The notes beneath the pieces are model-generated. The model was not told where the DNA came from, did not search any database, and saw only the letters and a list, made by a program, of their open reading frames with translations. Position numbers and translations under genes: made by a program. A stretch of 64,000 nucleotides of DNA, from the NCBI GenBank assembly GCA_021648845.1, contig JAKJHY010000028.1, forward strand, positions 1-64,000, in the 5' to 3' direction. This DNA is from Mycobacterium sp. MBM (GTDB lineage Bacteria; Actinomycetota; Actinomycetes; Mycobacteriales; Mycobacteriaceae). Shown one piece after another: positions 19,091 through 27,703 of the stretch (within the stretch, counting starts at the first letter, position 1; each line of letters opens with the position of its first letter).

Positions 19091-19531
19091 ATGCCGCGCA
19101 AACTCACCGACGACGAAATCACGGAGCTTCTCGACAGCCGTCCGGGCTGGGCAATCCTGACCACCATCGACAAGGACGGATTTCCACACACCGTGCCGTT
19201 GGGATACTTCCGGCTGGGCGGAGATATCGTCATGGGCGTGCGAGACGGCACCCGCAAAGTGGCCAACGTGGAGCGCAATCCGAGCGTGAGCGTCATGCTC
19301 GAAGACGGCTCAACCATGGCGGATATCCGCGGGGTGATGTTCCAAGGTCGCGCACGCATCGTTCGGGAAGCCGCTGAAACGCTGGAGCTTGCACGCCACG
19401 GTGCCCGGTCGCGCGGCGTGCCGGAGTCCGAGTGGCCGACCGCGCCGAGACCGGGCGCCACCTACATCTACGTGACCCCCGTGCGAACCCTGTCGTGGCA
19501 TTACGGCGATTCGACGTCCGACGGGTCCTAG
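19091..19531 (+). CDS. PPOX-class (F420/FMN-type) oxidoreductase
   Basis: The 146-residue product is a stand-alone split-barrel flavin/F420-binding protein: a DDEITELLDSRPGWAILTTI start, DKDGFPHTVPLGYF, KVANVERNPSVSVML, and FQGRARIVREAAE. This pattern fits mycobacterial PPOX/FDOR-B-like enzymes that bind F420, FMN or heme. It follows the DUF1348 gene in the same direction by 53 bases and may share its operon and regulation. Cofactor choice is uncertain. Confidence 0.85.
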   Translation: MPRKLTDDEITELLDSRPGWAILTTIDKDGFPHTVPLGYFRLGGDIVMGVRDGTRKVANVERNPSVSVMLEDGSTMADIRGVMFQGRARIVREAAETLELARHGARSRGVPESEWPTAPRPGATYIYVTPVRTLSWHYGDSTSDGS

Positions 19532-20230
19532 CCGTGGCGGAAGCCCGCGCGTGGCGCCCAGGCGCAGGCTGATGAAACCCGCTGCGGGAGTGGCGCATCT
19601 TGCGCACTCAGCTCGCCGAGCCTTGGCCTCGTGAAAGAGCGTCTTCTCGGCGAACGCGCAGGTGGTCGGTCGCCGCGATGGTCCTAGCGTCCTGCCAGTT
19701 CGCTGCCGGCGAGCAGCGTCATCCAATCGTCTGAGAACCGCAAATTGCAGAAGCATTTCTTTCGGCATGAGAGTGGATCGCGCCCCTACCGCACGCGAAA
19801 CCCCTGGTGGTTGGCCTGGCGTGAGAAAAGTTCTGGAGCGGCAGCAGCAGGTCGTTTCGCAACAACAGCTGCGCCTATTGACGTCGGTCGGTTCGACTGG
19901 ACAGCCTGATGCCATGGACAGCAGTCGGCAGATCACACCGGACACGGGTGCGACCGGCCGCTGCTGGACCTTGTCCGGAAGGTACGAGTACAGACGGTTG
20001 TGCAGTTTCGGGCTCCACGGCGCCCAGACGTGCGGCCGAACCAATCGTGAATGCTGACAGCACGTTCGACCGATGGCGTCATCGCGCGGCACTCAAACGG
20101 CGAACCCGCACGATCACACCCACGTTGCCGCTGGGAGTTCGTTCTGAGTCGGCGCCGGGCACCGCCCAGCGCCCCGGGGCCACCATCCCGACGGTTCTGA
20201 CCAATGCAGAGAGGACGAAGTAGAAAGACG
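19532..20230. other. Long intergenic region before the P450, no gene supported
   Basis: Roughly 700 bases with no frame showing protein-like composition or motifs on either strand. The last 25 bases contain the AGAAAG site of the P450 gene. The length is unusual in an otherwise dense region and could hold decayed sequence or an untranslated leader. Confidence 0.4.
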
Positions 20231-21532
20231 ATGACGACGACTGCCAGTACCGGCGGGGTTCTCACCTCCATACGACCTTTCGGCACTGCGTTGCAGATGA
20301 ATGTGGCGGCCGCGCTGAGGACCAGGCGGCTGGGAACTGGGGGTTGGCATGGGGCCGTCAACACTGCCTATGACCCCCTCGATCCGGCCACCGCTGCCGA
20401 ACCCTTCGCCGCCTACCGCGCCCTGCACAGTGGTGGCCGCCTGCACTACAGCGCGAAGCGGGCCACCTGGGTCGTGTCTCGACTCGAGGATGTGCGAGCT
20501 GCCCTGCGGGATACCGACAAGATCAACAGCAGTCAAGGTGTCACCCGCGTCCGCATGGCAGCCGATCTCGTTGTCGTCACCGACGGCCAGCAGCACAGTC
20601 GTCTGCGAAAGCAGGTCCAGCCCGCTTTCACCAAGCGAGCTCTCGACAGCTGGCAAGTCATCACCGGTCACCTCGCCACCGAGCTCGTTGATAACGTGCT
20701 CGCCAATCCCGGCTGCAATGTGGTCGAGGAACTCGCAATTCCCATGCCCCTGAGAGTAATCGCCGGAATTCTGGGTATCCCGGAAACCGATATCGCTGAC
20801 TTCCGCCGGTGGTCCGAGGGCGCGGTTCAATTGATCAACTTCGCCCCAACTCCAAGCGGATTGGTCAACGTCGCGAAGGCAGTGAGCGCGGCTCTGGCGC
20901 TACGCCGCTATTTCCTCAAGCAACTCGCCCGCGGCCACCTCAAGGGCTCCGACACCGTGCTGGGCCGCTTGATAGAACACAGCACCGACGGCAGTCTCAC
21001 CGACGAACAACTCTTCTACATTGCCGTCCTACTTCTCATCGCGGGAAACGAGACCACCATGAACCTTCTCGGTGGGATGTTCGAGGCCTTCGCTCGAAAC
21101 CCGCAGGAGTACGACAAGATCCGCGCCAATCCGGATCTCATCCCGATGGCTATCGAAGAGCTCCTTCGCTTCACCAGTCCGATCCAGAACTTGTACCGTT
21201 ACACCTGCGCCGACTACGACATCGGCGGTGTGACAATCCCCAGCGGTTCAAGGGTGCTGCTGTCCTTCGGCGCCGCCAACCGCGACCCGCTCGCCTTCGA
21301 CGATCCCGATGCCTTCATTGCCGACCGGAATCCGCGCATGCATGTTGCATTCGGGTACGGAGCCCACATGTGCATCGGCGCATCGCTGGCTCGCATGGAA
21401 GCCGAAGCCGTGCTGCGCGAGCTCGTCGGGCGCGTCGAGCGGATATCCACCACCGGGCGCACCATCTGGTCCACCAACAGCTCCTTACGGGGCCCGACTC
21501 GGCTGTCCGTGCGCCTGCACGAATGCTCGTGA
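20231..21532 (+). CDS. Cytochrome P450
   Basis: The 433-residue P450 has every family landmark: the I-helix oxygen-activation motif AGNET at about 271-275, the ExxR pair in EELLRF at 309-314, and the heme loop FGYGAHMCIG at 374-383 with the proximal ligand Cys381. It has no membrane anchor, so it is a soluble bacterial class I enzyme needing a ferredoxin and reductase encoded elsewhere. ATG 20231 with AGAAAG is a better start than the ATG 27 bases earlier. It is followed by an SDR and an HSL-type esterase, and together these suggest oxidation, dehydrogenation and ester hydrolysis of one hydrophobic substrate (inference). Confidence 0.95.
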   Translation: MTTTASTGGVLTSIRPFGTALQMNVAAALRTRRLGTGGWHGAVNTAYDPLDPATAAEPFAAYRALHSGGRLHYSAKRATWVVSRLEDVRAALRDTDKINSSQGVTRVRMAADLVVVTDGQQHSRLRKQVQPAFTKRALDSWQVITGHLATELVDNVLANPGCNVVEELAIPMPLRVIAGILGIPETDIADFRRWSEGAVQLINFAPTPSGLVNVAKAVSAALALRRYFLKQLARGHLKGSDTVLGRLIEHSTDGSLTDEQLFYIAVLLLIAGNETTMNLLGGMFEAFARNPQEYDKIRANPDLIPMAIEELLRFTSPIQNLYRYTCADYDIGGVTIPSGSRVLLSFGAANRDPLAFDDPDAFIADRNPRMHVAFGYGAHMCIGASLARMEAEAVLRELVGRVERISTTGRTIWSTNSSLRGPTRLSVRLHECS

Positions 21533-21658
21533 CGACGAGCACCTAGCTGCACCAGACCATTGAGGTCGGCGGGAACCACCTGAGACCCCAACCAGTCTGC
21601 CCGACAGGCGGGGGGAGCCGCGTGTCCACGCCACCGCGATCGAATCGGAGACCACTCG

Positions 21659-22570
21659 ATGATCAAGAAGCGCCCATGGGGGGAAACCGACGTACCCGAT
21701 CAATCCGGTCGGGTCGCCGTCGTGACCGGATCCAACACGGGTCTCGGGATGGACACCGCGCGGGTGCTTGCGGCCCGTGGAGCGCAGGTTGTGCTGGCCG
21801 TGCGCAACGTGGACAAGGGCAAGGCGGCAGCCGACAAAATCCGCTTGTCTGTCCCGCAGGCACAGCTAGCGGTGCAGGAGCTCGATCTCGGGTCGCTCAC
21901 CGCGTCAGCAGAACTGCGTGCCGCCTACCCGCGGATCGACCTGCTCATCAACAACGTCGCCGTGGCCTTTCCGCCCAAGACAACGACGCCCGATGGCTTC
22001 GAACTGCAGTTCGCCACCAACCACCTCGGCCACTTCGCTCTGACGGGCTTCCTGCTGGAGAACATGCTCGACGTCGCCGGTGCGCGGGTGGTGGTGGTGG
22101 CAAGTTTGGACCACAAGTTGGGCGGTGCAATACATTTCGACGATCTGCAATGGGAGCGTCGATACAGCGGCGCACTTGCCTACGCTCAGTCCAAGCTCGC
22201 GAACTTGATGTTCTGTTACGCACTGCATCGTCGTCTGAGCAAATCGGGCGCACCGCTGATGGCGGTCACCGCCCACCCGGGCTACACGAAGTCCGATCTG
22301 TTCCGGAACATGTGGAAGCCGGTCCAGGCCATGATGACAGTCTCCGACCTGTTCATCGGCCAGGATCCCGCGCACGGCGCATTGCCGCAGCTGTACGCGG
22401 CAACAATGCCCGACGTGCGCGGTGGTCAGTATTGGGGACCAGACGGATTTCTGGAGATGGCCGGTCGCCCGACACTGGTGCGGTCGAGCAAGAAGTCGTA
22501 CGACCAGCACACGCAAGAGCGGTTGTGGACGGTGTCCGAGGAGTTGACCGGTGTCGCGTATCCGATCTGA
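21659..22570 (+). CDS. SDR, retinol dehydrogenase/protochlorophyllide reductase-like
   Basis: This 303-residue extended-type SDR has VVTGSNTGLGMDTA (TGxxxGxG) near residue 21, the LLINNVAVA strand near residue 97 (NN instead of NNAG), FATNHLGHFALT, catalytic Ser in VVVASLDHKLG and the YAQSKLAN motif near 175. Members reduce or oxidise steroid, retinoid or lipid ketones with NADP. It lies between the P450 and the esterase and its end overlaps the esterase start by 20 bases, so it is probably co-expressed with both. Confidence 0.92.
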   Translation: MIKKRPWGETDVPDQSGRVAVVTGSNTGLGMDTARVLAARGAQVVLAVRNVDKGKAAADKIRLSVPQAQLAVQELDLGSLTASAELRAAYPRIDLLINNVAVAFPPKTTTPDGFELQFATNHLGHFALTGFLLENMLDVAGARVVVVASLDHKLGGAIHFDDLQWERRYSGALAYAQSKLANLMFCYALHRRLSKSGAPLMAVTAHPGYTKSDLFRNMWKPVQAMMTVSDLFIGQDPAHGALPQLYAATMPDVRGGQYWGPDGFLEMAGRPTLVRSSKKSYDQHTQERLWTVSEELTGVAYPI

Positions 22571-23471
22571 GCACTACCACCCCGACCTGAGGGGCATCGC
22601 GCGCCTTCTCCCGCGCTCGCCGTTCACCAGGGTGACCCTGCCGGCGATGCGGGCGTTGACCAGGCTGGCACCGTCGAGTGCCGAGGGCGTGGACGTCGTC
22701 ACGATCACCCCTAGCGCGCATGTCCGGCTCCATCGGCCCGAACAGCCGGGTCGGCATGGCGGCGCGCTGTTGTGGATCCACGGCGGCGGATACGTCATCG
22801 GAACGGCAGCCCAAGACGACGCGCTGTGCCGACGGTTCTCCCGGCGCCTCGGCGTTCCGGTCGCCTCAGTCGACTACCGCCTCGCTCCGAGAGATCCCTA
22901 TCCGGCGGCGCTGGAGGATTGCTATTCGGCGCTGACCTGGTTGGCACGCCAGCCGGGGGTGGATTCCAGCCGGATAGCGATCGGCGGGGCCAGTGCGGGT
23001 GGGGGTTTGGCAGCGGCGCTGGCGCTGCTGGCTCGCGATCGCGGCGAGGTGACCCCGATCTTCCAGTTGTTGGTCTACCCCATGGTCGATGACCGACCGT
23101 CCGGTCGCCCCGGCCTGGAGTCTCCGCACTACCGGCTGTGGAGTGCGAAGAGTGACCGGCTGGGCTGGCAGGCCTACCTCAAAGGTGCGGATCGCCGGGT
23201 TGCTGTCCCGGCGCGGCACGAGGACCTCTCGGACCTTCCGGCTGCGTGGGTGGGCGTGGGAACGGTAGATCCGCTGTACGGCCAAGACGTGGAGTACGCA
23301 CACCGGCTACGGGACGCGGGTGTGGACTGTCAGCTCGATATCGTCGAGGGGGCGTTCCACGGGTTCGACATCATCGCATCCAAATCGCCCGTAGCGCAGA
23401 GATTTTTCGCTCGGCAGTGTGAGGCGCTGCGAGCAGCCTTCGAATTCCCCAAAGGCTGTCGTGAAGGGTGA
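22551..23471 (+). CDS. Alpha/beta hydrolase, HSL-family esterase
   Basis: The 306-residue protein carries the HSL oxyanion motif HGGGYVIG near residue 75 and the nucleophile elbow GGASAGGGLAAA near residue 147. The catalytic acid region is VGTVDPLYGQD and the His is in EGAFHGFD near residue 280. A GTG start with a strong GAGGAG site lies inside the end of the SDR gene, giving translational coupling. It completes the P450-SDR-esterase cluster. The likely action is on acyl esters of small or lipid alcohols. Confidence 0.92.
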   Translation: MSRIRSEHYHPDLRGIARLLPRSPFTRVTLPAMRALTRLAPSSAEGVDVVTITPSAHVRLHRPEQPGRHGGALLWIHGGGYVIGTAAQDDALCRRFSRRLGVPVASVDYRLAPRDPYPAALEDCYSALTWLARQPGVDSSRIAIGGASAGGGLAAALALLARDRGEVTPIFQLLVYPMVDDRPSGRPGLESPHYRLWSAKSDRLGWQAYLKGADRRVAVPARHEDLSDLPAAWVGVGTVDPLYGQDVEYAHRLRDAGVDCQLDIVEGAFHGFDIIASKSPVAQRFFARQCEALRAAFEFPKGCREG

Positions 23472-23670
23472 GCTCGGGTGCCACCTCCGGCACCGGCCGG
23501 CCTCCCAATCAGCCTACGAACAGCCGCCTCCTCCTGCGCCCGTGACACCCGACATGGAGTTCCCGTCGATGCAGGCTTTTGCGGACGCCGTGAAAGCTGC
23601 CAAGTCCGACTAGCGTGCCCGCGCTCGTGGCCGCCCGCCGCTGTGGCCCAAACGCCGGGATCAAGCTGTT
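23472..23670. other. Short intergenic with a possible mini-frame
   Basis: A plus-strand frame closing at 23613 ends with MEFPSMQAFADAVKAAKSD, which is compatible with an amphipathic helix. It could be a tiny gene starting at 23556 or the tail of a lost protein. There is no clear ribosome-binding site and I do not recognise the sequence. The rest is flank of the convergent LysR gene. Confidence 0.2.
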
Positions 23671-24498
23671 TCATTCGACAGCTGCCAGGCGCTCGGGCGA
23701 CAGCATCGATACCGCCAATGCCGTGAAATCGCGGATCCGCCTCTCGCGGCGGCCCTTCGCCACGGCGATGCATATCTCGGCGGGCTCTGCGTCGACGACG
23801 TCGACGTAGACCACGTCGGTGCGCGAATACGAGGCGACGGTGCTGCGCGGCAGAACGGCGATGCCGTGCCCGACGACGATGTTCTCGAACTTCTCCTCAA
23901 GCGTCAGCGCTTGCCGCGTCGGTGCGTCCAGGAAACGTTCGCCTTCGAGGTCCGCCATCCGAATCCTGCGGCGCCGCGCCAGCCGGTGGGTGGCGGGAAG
24001 GCATGCCACCTTCGTGTCGGCGCCCACGGCGATGCAACGAAGGCCGGTGTCGTCGAAGGGCCGTCGGAGATAGCCGACGTCGGCGCGACCATCGCGCAAC
24101 GGACGATCCTGGTCCCACCAGGCCAACGGCAGCAGTTCGACGTCGGTGTCGGGATTCGTGGCGGTGAACGCCATGACGGGCTCGGACACCGACAAACCGG
24201 GGGCGAACGCGACGACCAAGCGCTCGACTCCGCGATGCGCCTCGTGAACCCGGCGCATCGCGGAGTCGACCGTCGCCAACACGCCGTTCGCCTCGGCGAG
24301 GAGCTGCTCGCCCGCCGGTGTCAACGTGACGCTTCGGGTCGTGCGTTCGAACAGGTCGTATCCGAGGTCTTTTTCCAGAGAGCGGATCTGGCGACTCAGT
24401 ACGGGTTGGGCGATGTAGAGCTGGCGGGCTGCTCTGCCGAAGTGTCGATGCTCGGCAACAGCGACGAAGTATCGCAGCTTACGCAGATCCAGATCCAT
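23671..24498 (-). CDS. LysR-family transcriptional regulator
   Basis: The 275-residue LysR regulator has an N-terminal winged helix: LRKLRYFVAVAEHRHFGRAA, YIAQPVLSRQIRSLEKDLGY, LFERTTRSVTLTPAG. The periplasmic-binding-protein-like effector domain follows from about residue 90. It is divergent from the NmrA-like gene 68 bases away. A short palindrome with LysR-type symmetry lies between them (24504-24520). It should activate the NmrA/SDR pair when bound to an unknown inducer. Confidence 0.92.
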   Translation of the reverse strand: MDLDLRKLRYFVAVAEHRHFGRAARQLYIAQPVLSRQIRSLEKDLGYDLFERTTRSVTLTPAGEQLLAEANGVLATVDSAMRRVHEAHRGVERLVVAFAPGLSVSEPVMAFTATNPDTDVELLPLAWWDQDRPLRDGRADVGYLRRPFDDTGLRCIAVGADTKVACLPATHRLARRRRIRMADLEGERFLDAPTRQALTLEEKFENIVVGHGIAVLPRSTVASYSRTDVVYVDVVDAEPAEICIAVAKGRRERRIRDFTALAVSMLSPERLAAVE

Positions 24499-24503
24499 AC
24501 CCC

Positions 24504-24520
24504 AACCGTATCAATCGGTT
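24504..24520. promoter_or_regulatory. LysR-type binding palindrome
   Basis: AACCG-TATCAAT-CGGTT forms a perfect 5-base inverted repeat with a 7-base centre in the 68-base divergent gap between the LysR and NmrA-like genes. The spacing agrees with a LysR recognition site near the promoter. Only one such site fits in the gap. Confidence 0.55.
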
Positions 24521-24566
24521 GTAGAGAGTATTGGACGCCCGCCAGCGCTTCCAGCAGGCTGGCTGC

Positions 24567-25472
24567 ATGATCGTCATCACCACGCCCACGGGCGATATCG
24601 GCAGTCAGGTACTGCGCGGCCTGCTCGAGGTTGAACCCGCCGCGGAACTGCGGGTCGTCGTGCGGGACCCGGCGCGGCTTCCCGCCGTGGTGCGCGACCG
24701 CGTGGATGTCGTCACCGGGTCGCACGGCGATCGGTCGGTGGTGGCACGGGCATTCGCCGGCGCGGACGCCGTCTTCTGGCTGGTGCCGCCCGACCCGATG
24801 GCGGACAGCTTGGACGCCGCGTTCACCGGTTTCTCGCGGCCCGCCGCGGAGGCCTTCGCCGCGCTCGGTGTCGGTCACGTCGTCGGTGTGTCGGCGCTGG
24901 GCCGGGACACCCCGGTGGCCGGGGACGCCGGCCTGGTCACCGCCTCCCTGGCACTCGACGATCTGATCGCGGACACCGGGGTGGCGTACCGGGCGTTGGC
25001 GAACCCGTCGTTCATGGACAACGTGCTACGTCAGGTCGCTTCGATCCGCGACGATGGCGTGTACACGGACACGGTGGATCCGAATCGGACCGCCCCCTCC
25101 GCGGCGACCAGAGATATCGCGGCCACCGCGGTGCGCCTGTTGCGCGACCGGTCGTGGACCGGCGCCGACAGCGTCGCAGTGCTCGGCCCCCAGGACATTT
25201 CGGCCAATGACATGGTGGCGACCATGAGCCAGGTCCTCGGCAAACCGGTGCGGTACCGGCGACAGACGCTCGACGAGCTGGCCGCGACCTTGTCGGGCCG
25301 CGGCCTTGGCGAGGCCTTCGTGCGCGGCATGGTGGACATGATGCGCGCCAAGGACGAGGGGCTCGACGACGGTGTGGACAGGACACCGGAGACGGCGAGC
25401 CCCACCACCTTCGCGCAGTGGTGCACAGATGTGCTGCGACCCGCGGTGTCCGCCGGTGCGGGTGCGGCATGA
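24567..25472 (+). CDS. NAD(P)H-binding (NmrA-like) oxidoreductase
   Basis: The protein has about 301 residues starting MIVITTPTGDIGSQVL, with the GxxGxxG-type turn TPTGDIG. This atypical SDR group binds NAD(P) and includes QorB-like quinone reductases. Conserved blocks follow, such as DAVFWLVPPD near 70 and GHVVGVSALGRD near 105. It is divergent from LysR and coupled by an ATGA overlap to the next SDR. A role in quinone or carbonyl reduction is likely, with the substrate unknown. Confidence 0.88.
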   Translation: MIVITTPTGDIGSQVLRGLLEVEPAAELRVVVRDPARLPAVVRDRVDVVTGSHGDRSVVARAFAGADAVFWLVPPDPMADSLDAAFTGFSRPAAEAFAALGVGHVVGVSALGRDTPVAGDAGLVTASLALDDLIADTGVAYRALANPSFMDNVLRQVASIRDDGVYTDTVDPNRTAPSAATRDIAATAVRLLRDRSWTGADSVAVLGPQDISANDMVATMSQVLGKPVRYRRQTLDELAATLSGRGLGEAFVRGMVDMMRAKDEGLDDGVDRTPETASPTTFAQWCTDVLRPAVSAGAGAA

Positions 25473-26167
25473 GCGGGGAAACCACCCGGACGGCCCTCAT
25501 CGTCGGCGCCTCGCGTGGCCTGGGGCTGGCGTTGGCCGCAGAGTACGTCGACCGCGGTTGGAGGGTCATCGGCACCGTCCGGGGCAACGGCCGCACCGCC
25601 CTGCACGAGCTTTCCGAGAAATCGCCGGACCGATTGACCGTTGAGCCGCTCGACATCACCGAGCCCGAGCAGATCGCGGCCCTGCGAACACGCCTCGCGC
25701 ACCACACCATCGACCTGTTGTTCGTCAACGCCGCAGTGACCAGGGGCGACGTGCCGATCGCCGAGGTGCCGACGGAGATGTTCGTCGACGTGATGGTCAC
25801 CAACGCACTCAGTCCCATGCGCGTGGTCGAGTCCCTTGACGCGCTGGTGCCCTCGAGCGGCGTCATCGGTGTCATGTCATCGAGCCAAGGAAGTGTGTCG
25901 CTCAACAACAACGGCGGGCAGGACGTCTACCGCGCCAGCAAGTCGGCGCTCAATCAGCTGATGCGCTGTTATGCCGCCCGGCACGCCGGTGACCCGCGCA
26001 CGCTGCTTCTCATCAACCCCGGCTGGGTGCGGACCGAACTCGGTGGTCCGGGTGCACTGCTGACGGTGGCGCAGAGCATCCCCGGCGTGGCCGACACGAT
26101 CGAGCGGCATCGCGGTGAGCCGGGCCTGCAGTTTCTCGACTATCGGGACGCCGTCGTGCCCTGGTGA
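25469..26167 (+). CDS. Short-chain dehydrogenase/reductase
   Basis: This 232-residue SDR has ALIVGASRGLGLALA near residue 10 (GxxxGxG) and VNAAVTRGD in place of NNAG near residue 82. Catalytic Ser is in GVMSSSQGS and the YRASKSALNQ motif sits near 152. The NPGWVRTELGG segment follows. Its ATG overlaps the stop of the NmrA-like gene, so the two are translated together and probably act in one reductive step series under LysR control. Confidence 0.92.
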   Translation: MSGETTRTALIVGASRGLGLALAAEYVDRGWRVIGTVRGNGRTALHELSEKSPDRLTVEPLDITEPEQIAALRTRLAHHTIDLLFVNAAVTRGDVPIAEVPTEMFVDVMVTNALSPMRVVESLDALVPSSGVIGVMSSSQGSVSLNNNGGQDVYRASKSALNQLMRCYAARHAGDPRTLLLINPGWVRTELGGPGALLTVAQSIPGVADTIERHRGEPGLQFLDYRDAVVPW

Positions 26168-26191
26168 CGTGGCCACCCCGCATCGGGGCGC

Positions 26192-27472
26192 TCACGTCGG
26201 AAACGCCGGCTTCGCTGCCGCCGCGGCGGCTAGCCGGCCGTTGCGTTGAGGTCGGCCGAGATAGTAGCCCTGGCCGTACTCCACCCCGAGCCGGACCAGC
26301 GCGTCCAGCTGCTCTGAGGTCTCCACGGATTCGGCGACCGTTTTCGCGTTGAGCTCCGCCGCGAGCGTGTTGAGTGCAGTGGTCAGTGCGCGTTTGGCGG
26401 GATCGTTGTCGACGCCGGTGATCAACTCGCCGTCGATCTTGATGATGTCGGGGCGCAGCCGCAGCAGTTGGCTGAAGCTGGCGTATCCGGCGCCGGCATC
26501 GTCGACTGCCAGGTACACGCCGCAACCGCGCAGACCTGCCAGCTCGTCGGCCAGGCCGTCGGGAAACGGTTCGTGCTCGGTGATTTCCACGATGAGTGAC
26601 CGGTCCGCAGCTGTCAGCGTCTGCTGGATCGCCGGTTCCCTGACCGCCGTCGGGCTCAGATTGACCGCCAGGGGGCAGTCCCCTGGGATCCGGCCCGCGG
26701 CACACAGAATCGAGCGGAGCGCCGCATGCTCCAAATCGATACCCCGCCCGACGCGTCGGGCGGCACCGAACCATTGCAGGGGTGTCAACTCCGGTGCCGT
26801 GGGGAAACGTGTCAGCCCCTCATAGGCGACGGTGGCCCGACTCGCCAGATGGACGATGGGTTGGAACACCGCGTCGAAGGCGGCTGGTTTCCTCAGCAGG
26901 GCATCCAAGCGGTCCTGCAGCGCCTGGGCCGCTGCCGCTTCGGGCATCATCACCGAGGCGACAAAGCGTGACGTGATGGCACGTCTGCCGAGCTCGTGCT
27001 CGTCGGCCATCACATAGGTCAAGGTCGACACGAATTCGCTGATCTCGAGCATGAGGTCGACATCTGCCTCGTCGAACGCCGCGGGTGCCCGTGCGGTCAG
27101 CAGCAAGGAACCGATCGCGTCGCCGCCGTGCAGCAGCGGAATGACCGCCCACGACCGGGTGCCCCACTGCCGGTTCATCGCCTGAACGCGCGGCGACAGT
27201 CGCGGGTCGGTCAGCGCATCGGCTATCAGCATCGGACGTTTCTCCCGCGCTGCGAGGCCCTGCAGGCTGGACGAATTCGGCACCGCGAACCCGGGTGTAC
27301 TTGCGAGCACGCCGTAGCCCGAAACGGTGACGTAGTTGTCATCGGAGGCGCGAAGCAGGGTGACGGCCGCGCCGTCGGCTTTCGGCATGAGCACACAGGC
27401 CTGCTCGGCAATGCGGCCCATCAGTGCCACGGGATCCATCAACGCGGCCAACGCCGGAGCCAACCTGTCCAC
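26192..27472 (-). CDS. GAF-EAL domain protein (c-di-GMP phosphodiesterase-like)
   Basis: A GTG at 27472 with GAGGGGG gives about 426 residues, and this start aligns with that of the paralogue at 53-54 kb. An N-terminal GAF sensor (about residues 10-155, ACVLMPKADGAAVTLL) is followed by an EAL domain. The metal and general-base residues appear intact: Glu in YEGLTRF (EGL replaces EAL), Asn in VNLSP, Glu in VEITEHE, Asp-Asp in DDAGAG, Lys in IKIDGE and Glu in AESVET. There is no GGDEF domain. Hydrolysis of cyclic di-GMP is expected, with GAF ligand control. The frame is open further upstream to 27640, but the extra residues are Arg/Pro/Cys-rich. Confidence 0.88.
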   Translation of the reverse strand: MDRLAPALAALMDPVALMGRIAEQACVLMPKADGAAVTLLRASDDNYVTVSGYGVLASTPGFAVPNSSSLQGLAAREKRPMLIADALTDPRLSPRVQAMNRQWGTRSWAVIPLLHGGDAIGSLLLTARAPAAFDEADVDLMLEISEFVSTLTYVMADEHELGRRAITSRFVASVMMPEAAAAQALQDRLDALLRKPAAFDAVFQPIVHLASRATVAYEGLTRFPTAPELTPLQWFGAARRVGRGIDLEHAALRSILCAAGRIPGDCPLAVNLSPTAVREPAIQQTLTAADRSLIVEITEHEPFPDGLADELAGLRGCGVYLAVDDAGAGYASFSQLLRLRPDIIKIDGELITGVDNDPAKRALTTALNTLAAELNAKTVAESVETSEQLDALVRLGVEYGQGYYLGRPQRNGRLAAAAAAKPAFPT

Positions 27473-27667
27473 GTCACCCCCTCGGCCCACGGAATTGACG
27501 CTGGCAAAAAGACCATACCGCCGTGCGTGCCACGCGGGCGGCATTCGACCGACCCGTCCTTGAGGGAAAGTCGCAGCTTGTTGCGGCGGGCACTGGTCAA
27601 TTGCGCACGTTGCTCGTCTACCGCCACGGCTGTGTGGCACACATTTTCTGCGCTACGAAGACTTAAA

Positions 27668-27682
27668 TCGACACAGTGTCGA
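27668..27682. promoter_or_regulatory. Perfect palindrome upstream of the SDR-TetR operon
   Basis: TCGACAC-A-GTGTCGA is a perfect 15-base palindrome ending 22 bases before the SDR GTG start. It should be the operator for the TetR protein encoded second in this operon. Autoregulation through the upstream gene's promoter is common in such SDR-TetR pairs. Confidence 0.7.
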
Positions 27683-27703
27683 GTTTCGGTTAGGTTGGTA
27701 GTC

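Noticed and set aside
19310-20092. 260-codon minus-strand frame covering the PPOX gene end and the intergenic region
   Set aside because: It overlaps the PPOX gene antisense, then has random composition. No start signal or motif was found.
26996-27703. Long open frame continuing upstream of the SDR at 27.7 kb
   Set aside because: The extra 236 codons are antisense to the GAF-EAL gene, rich in Arg, Gly and His, and show no protein motifs. The SDR starts cleanly at GTG 27704.
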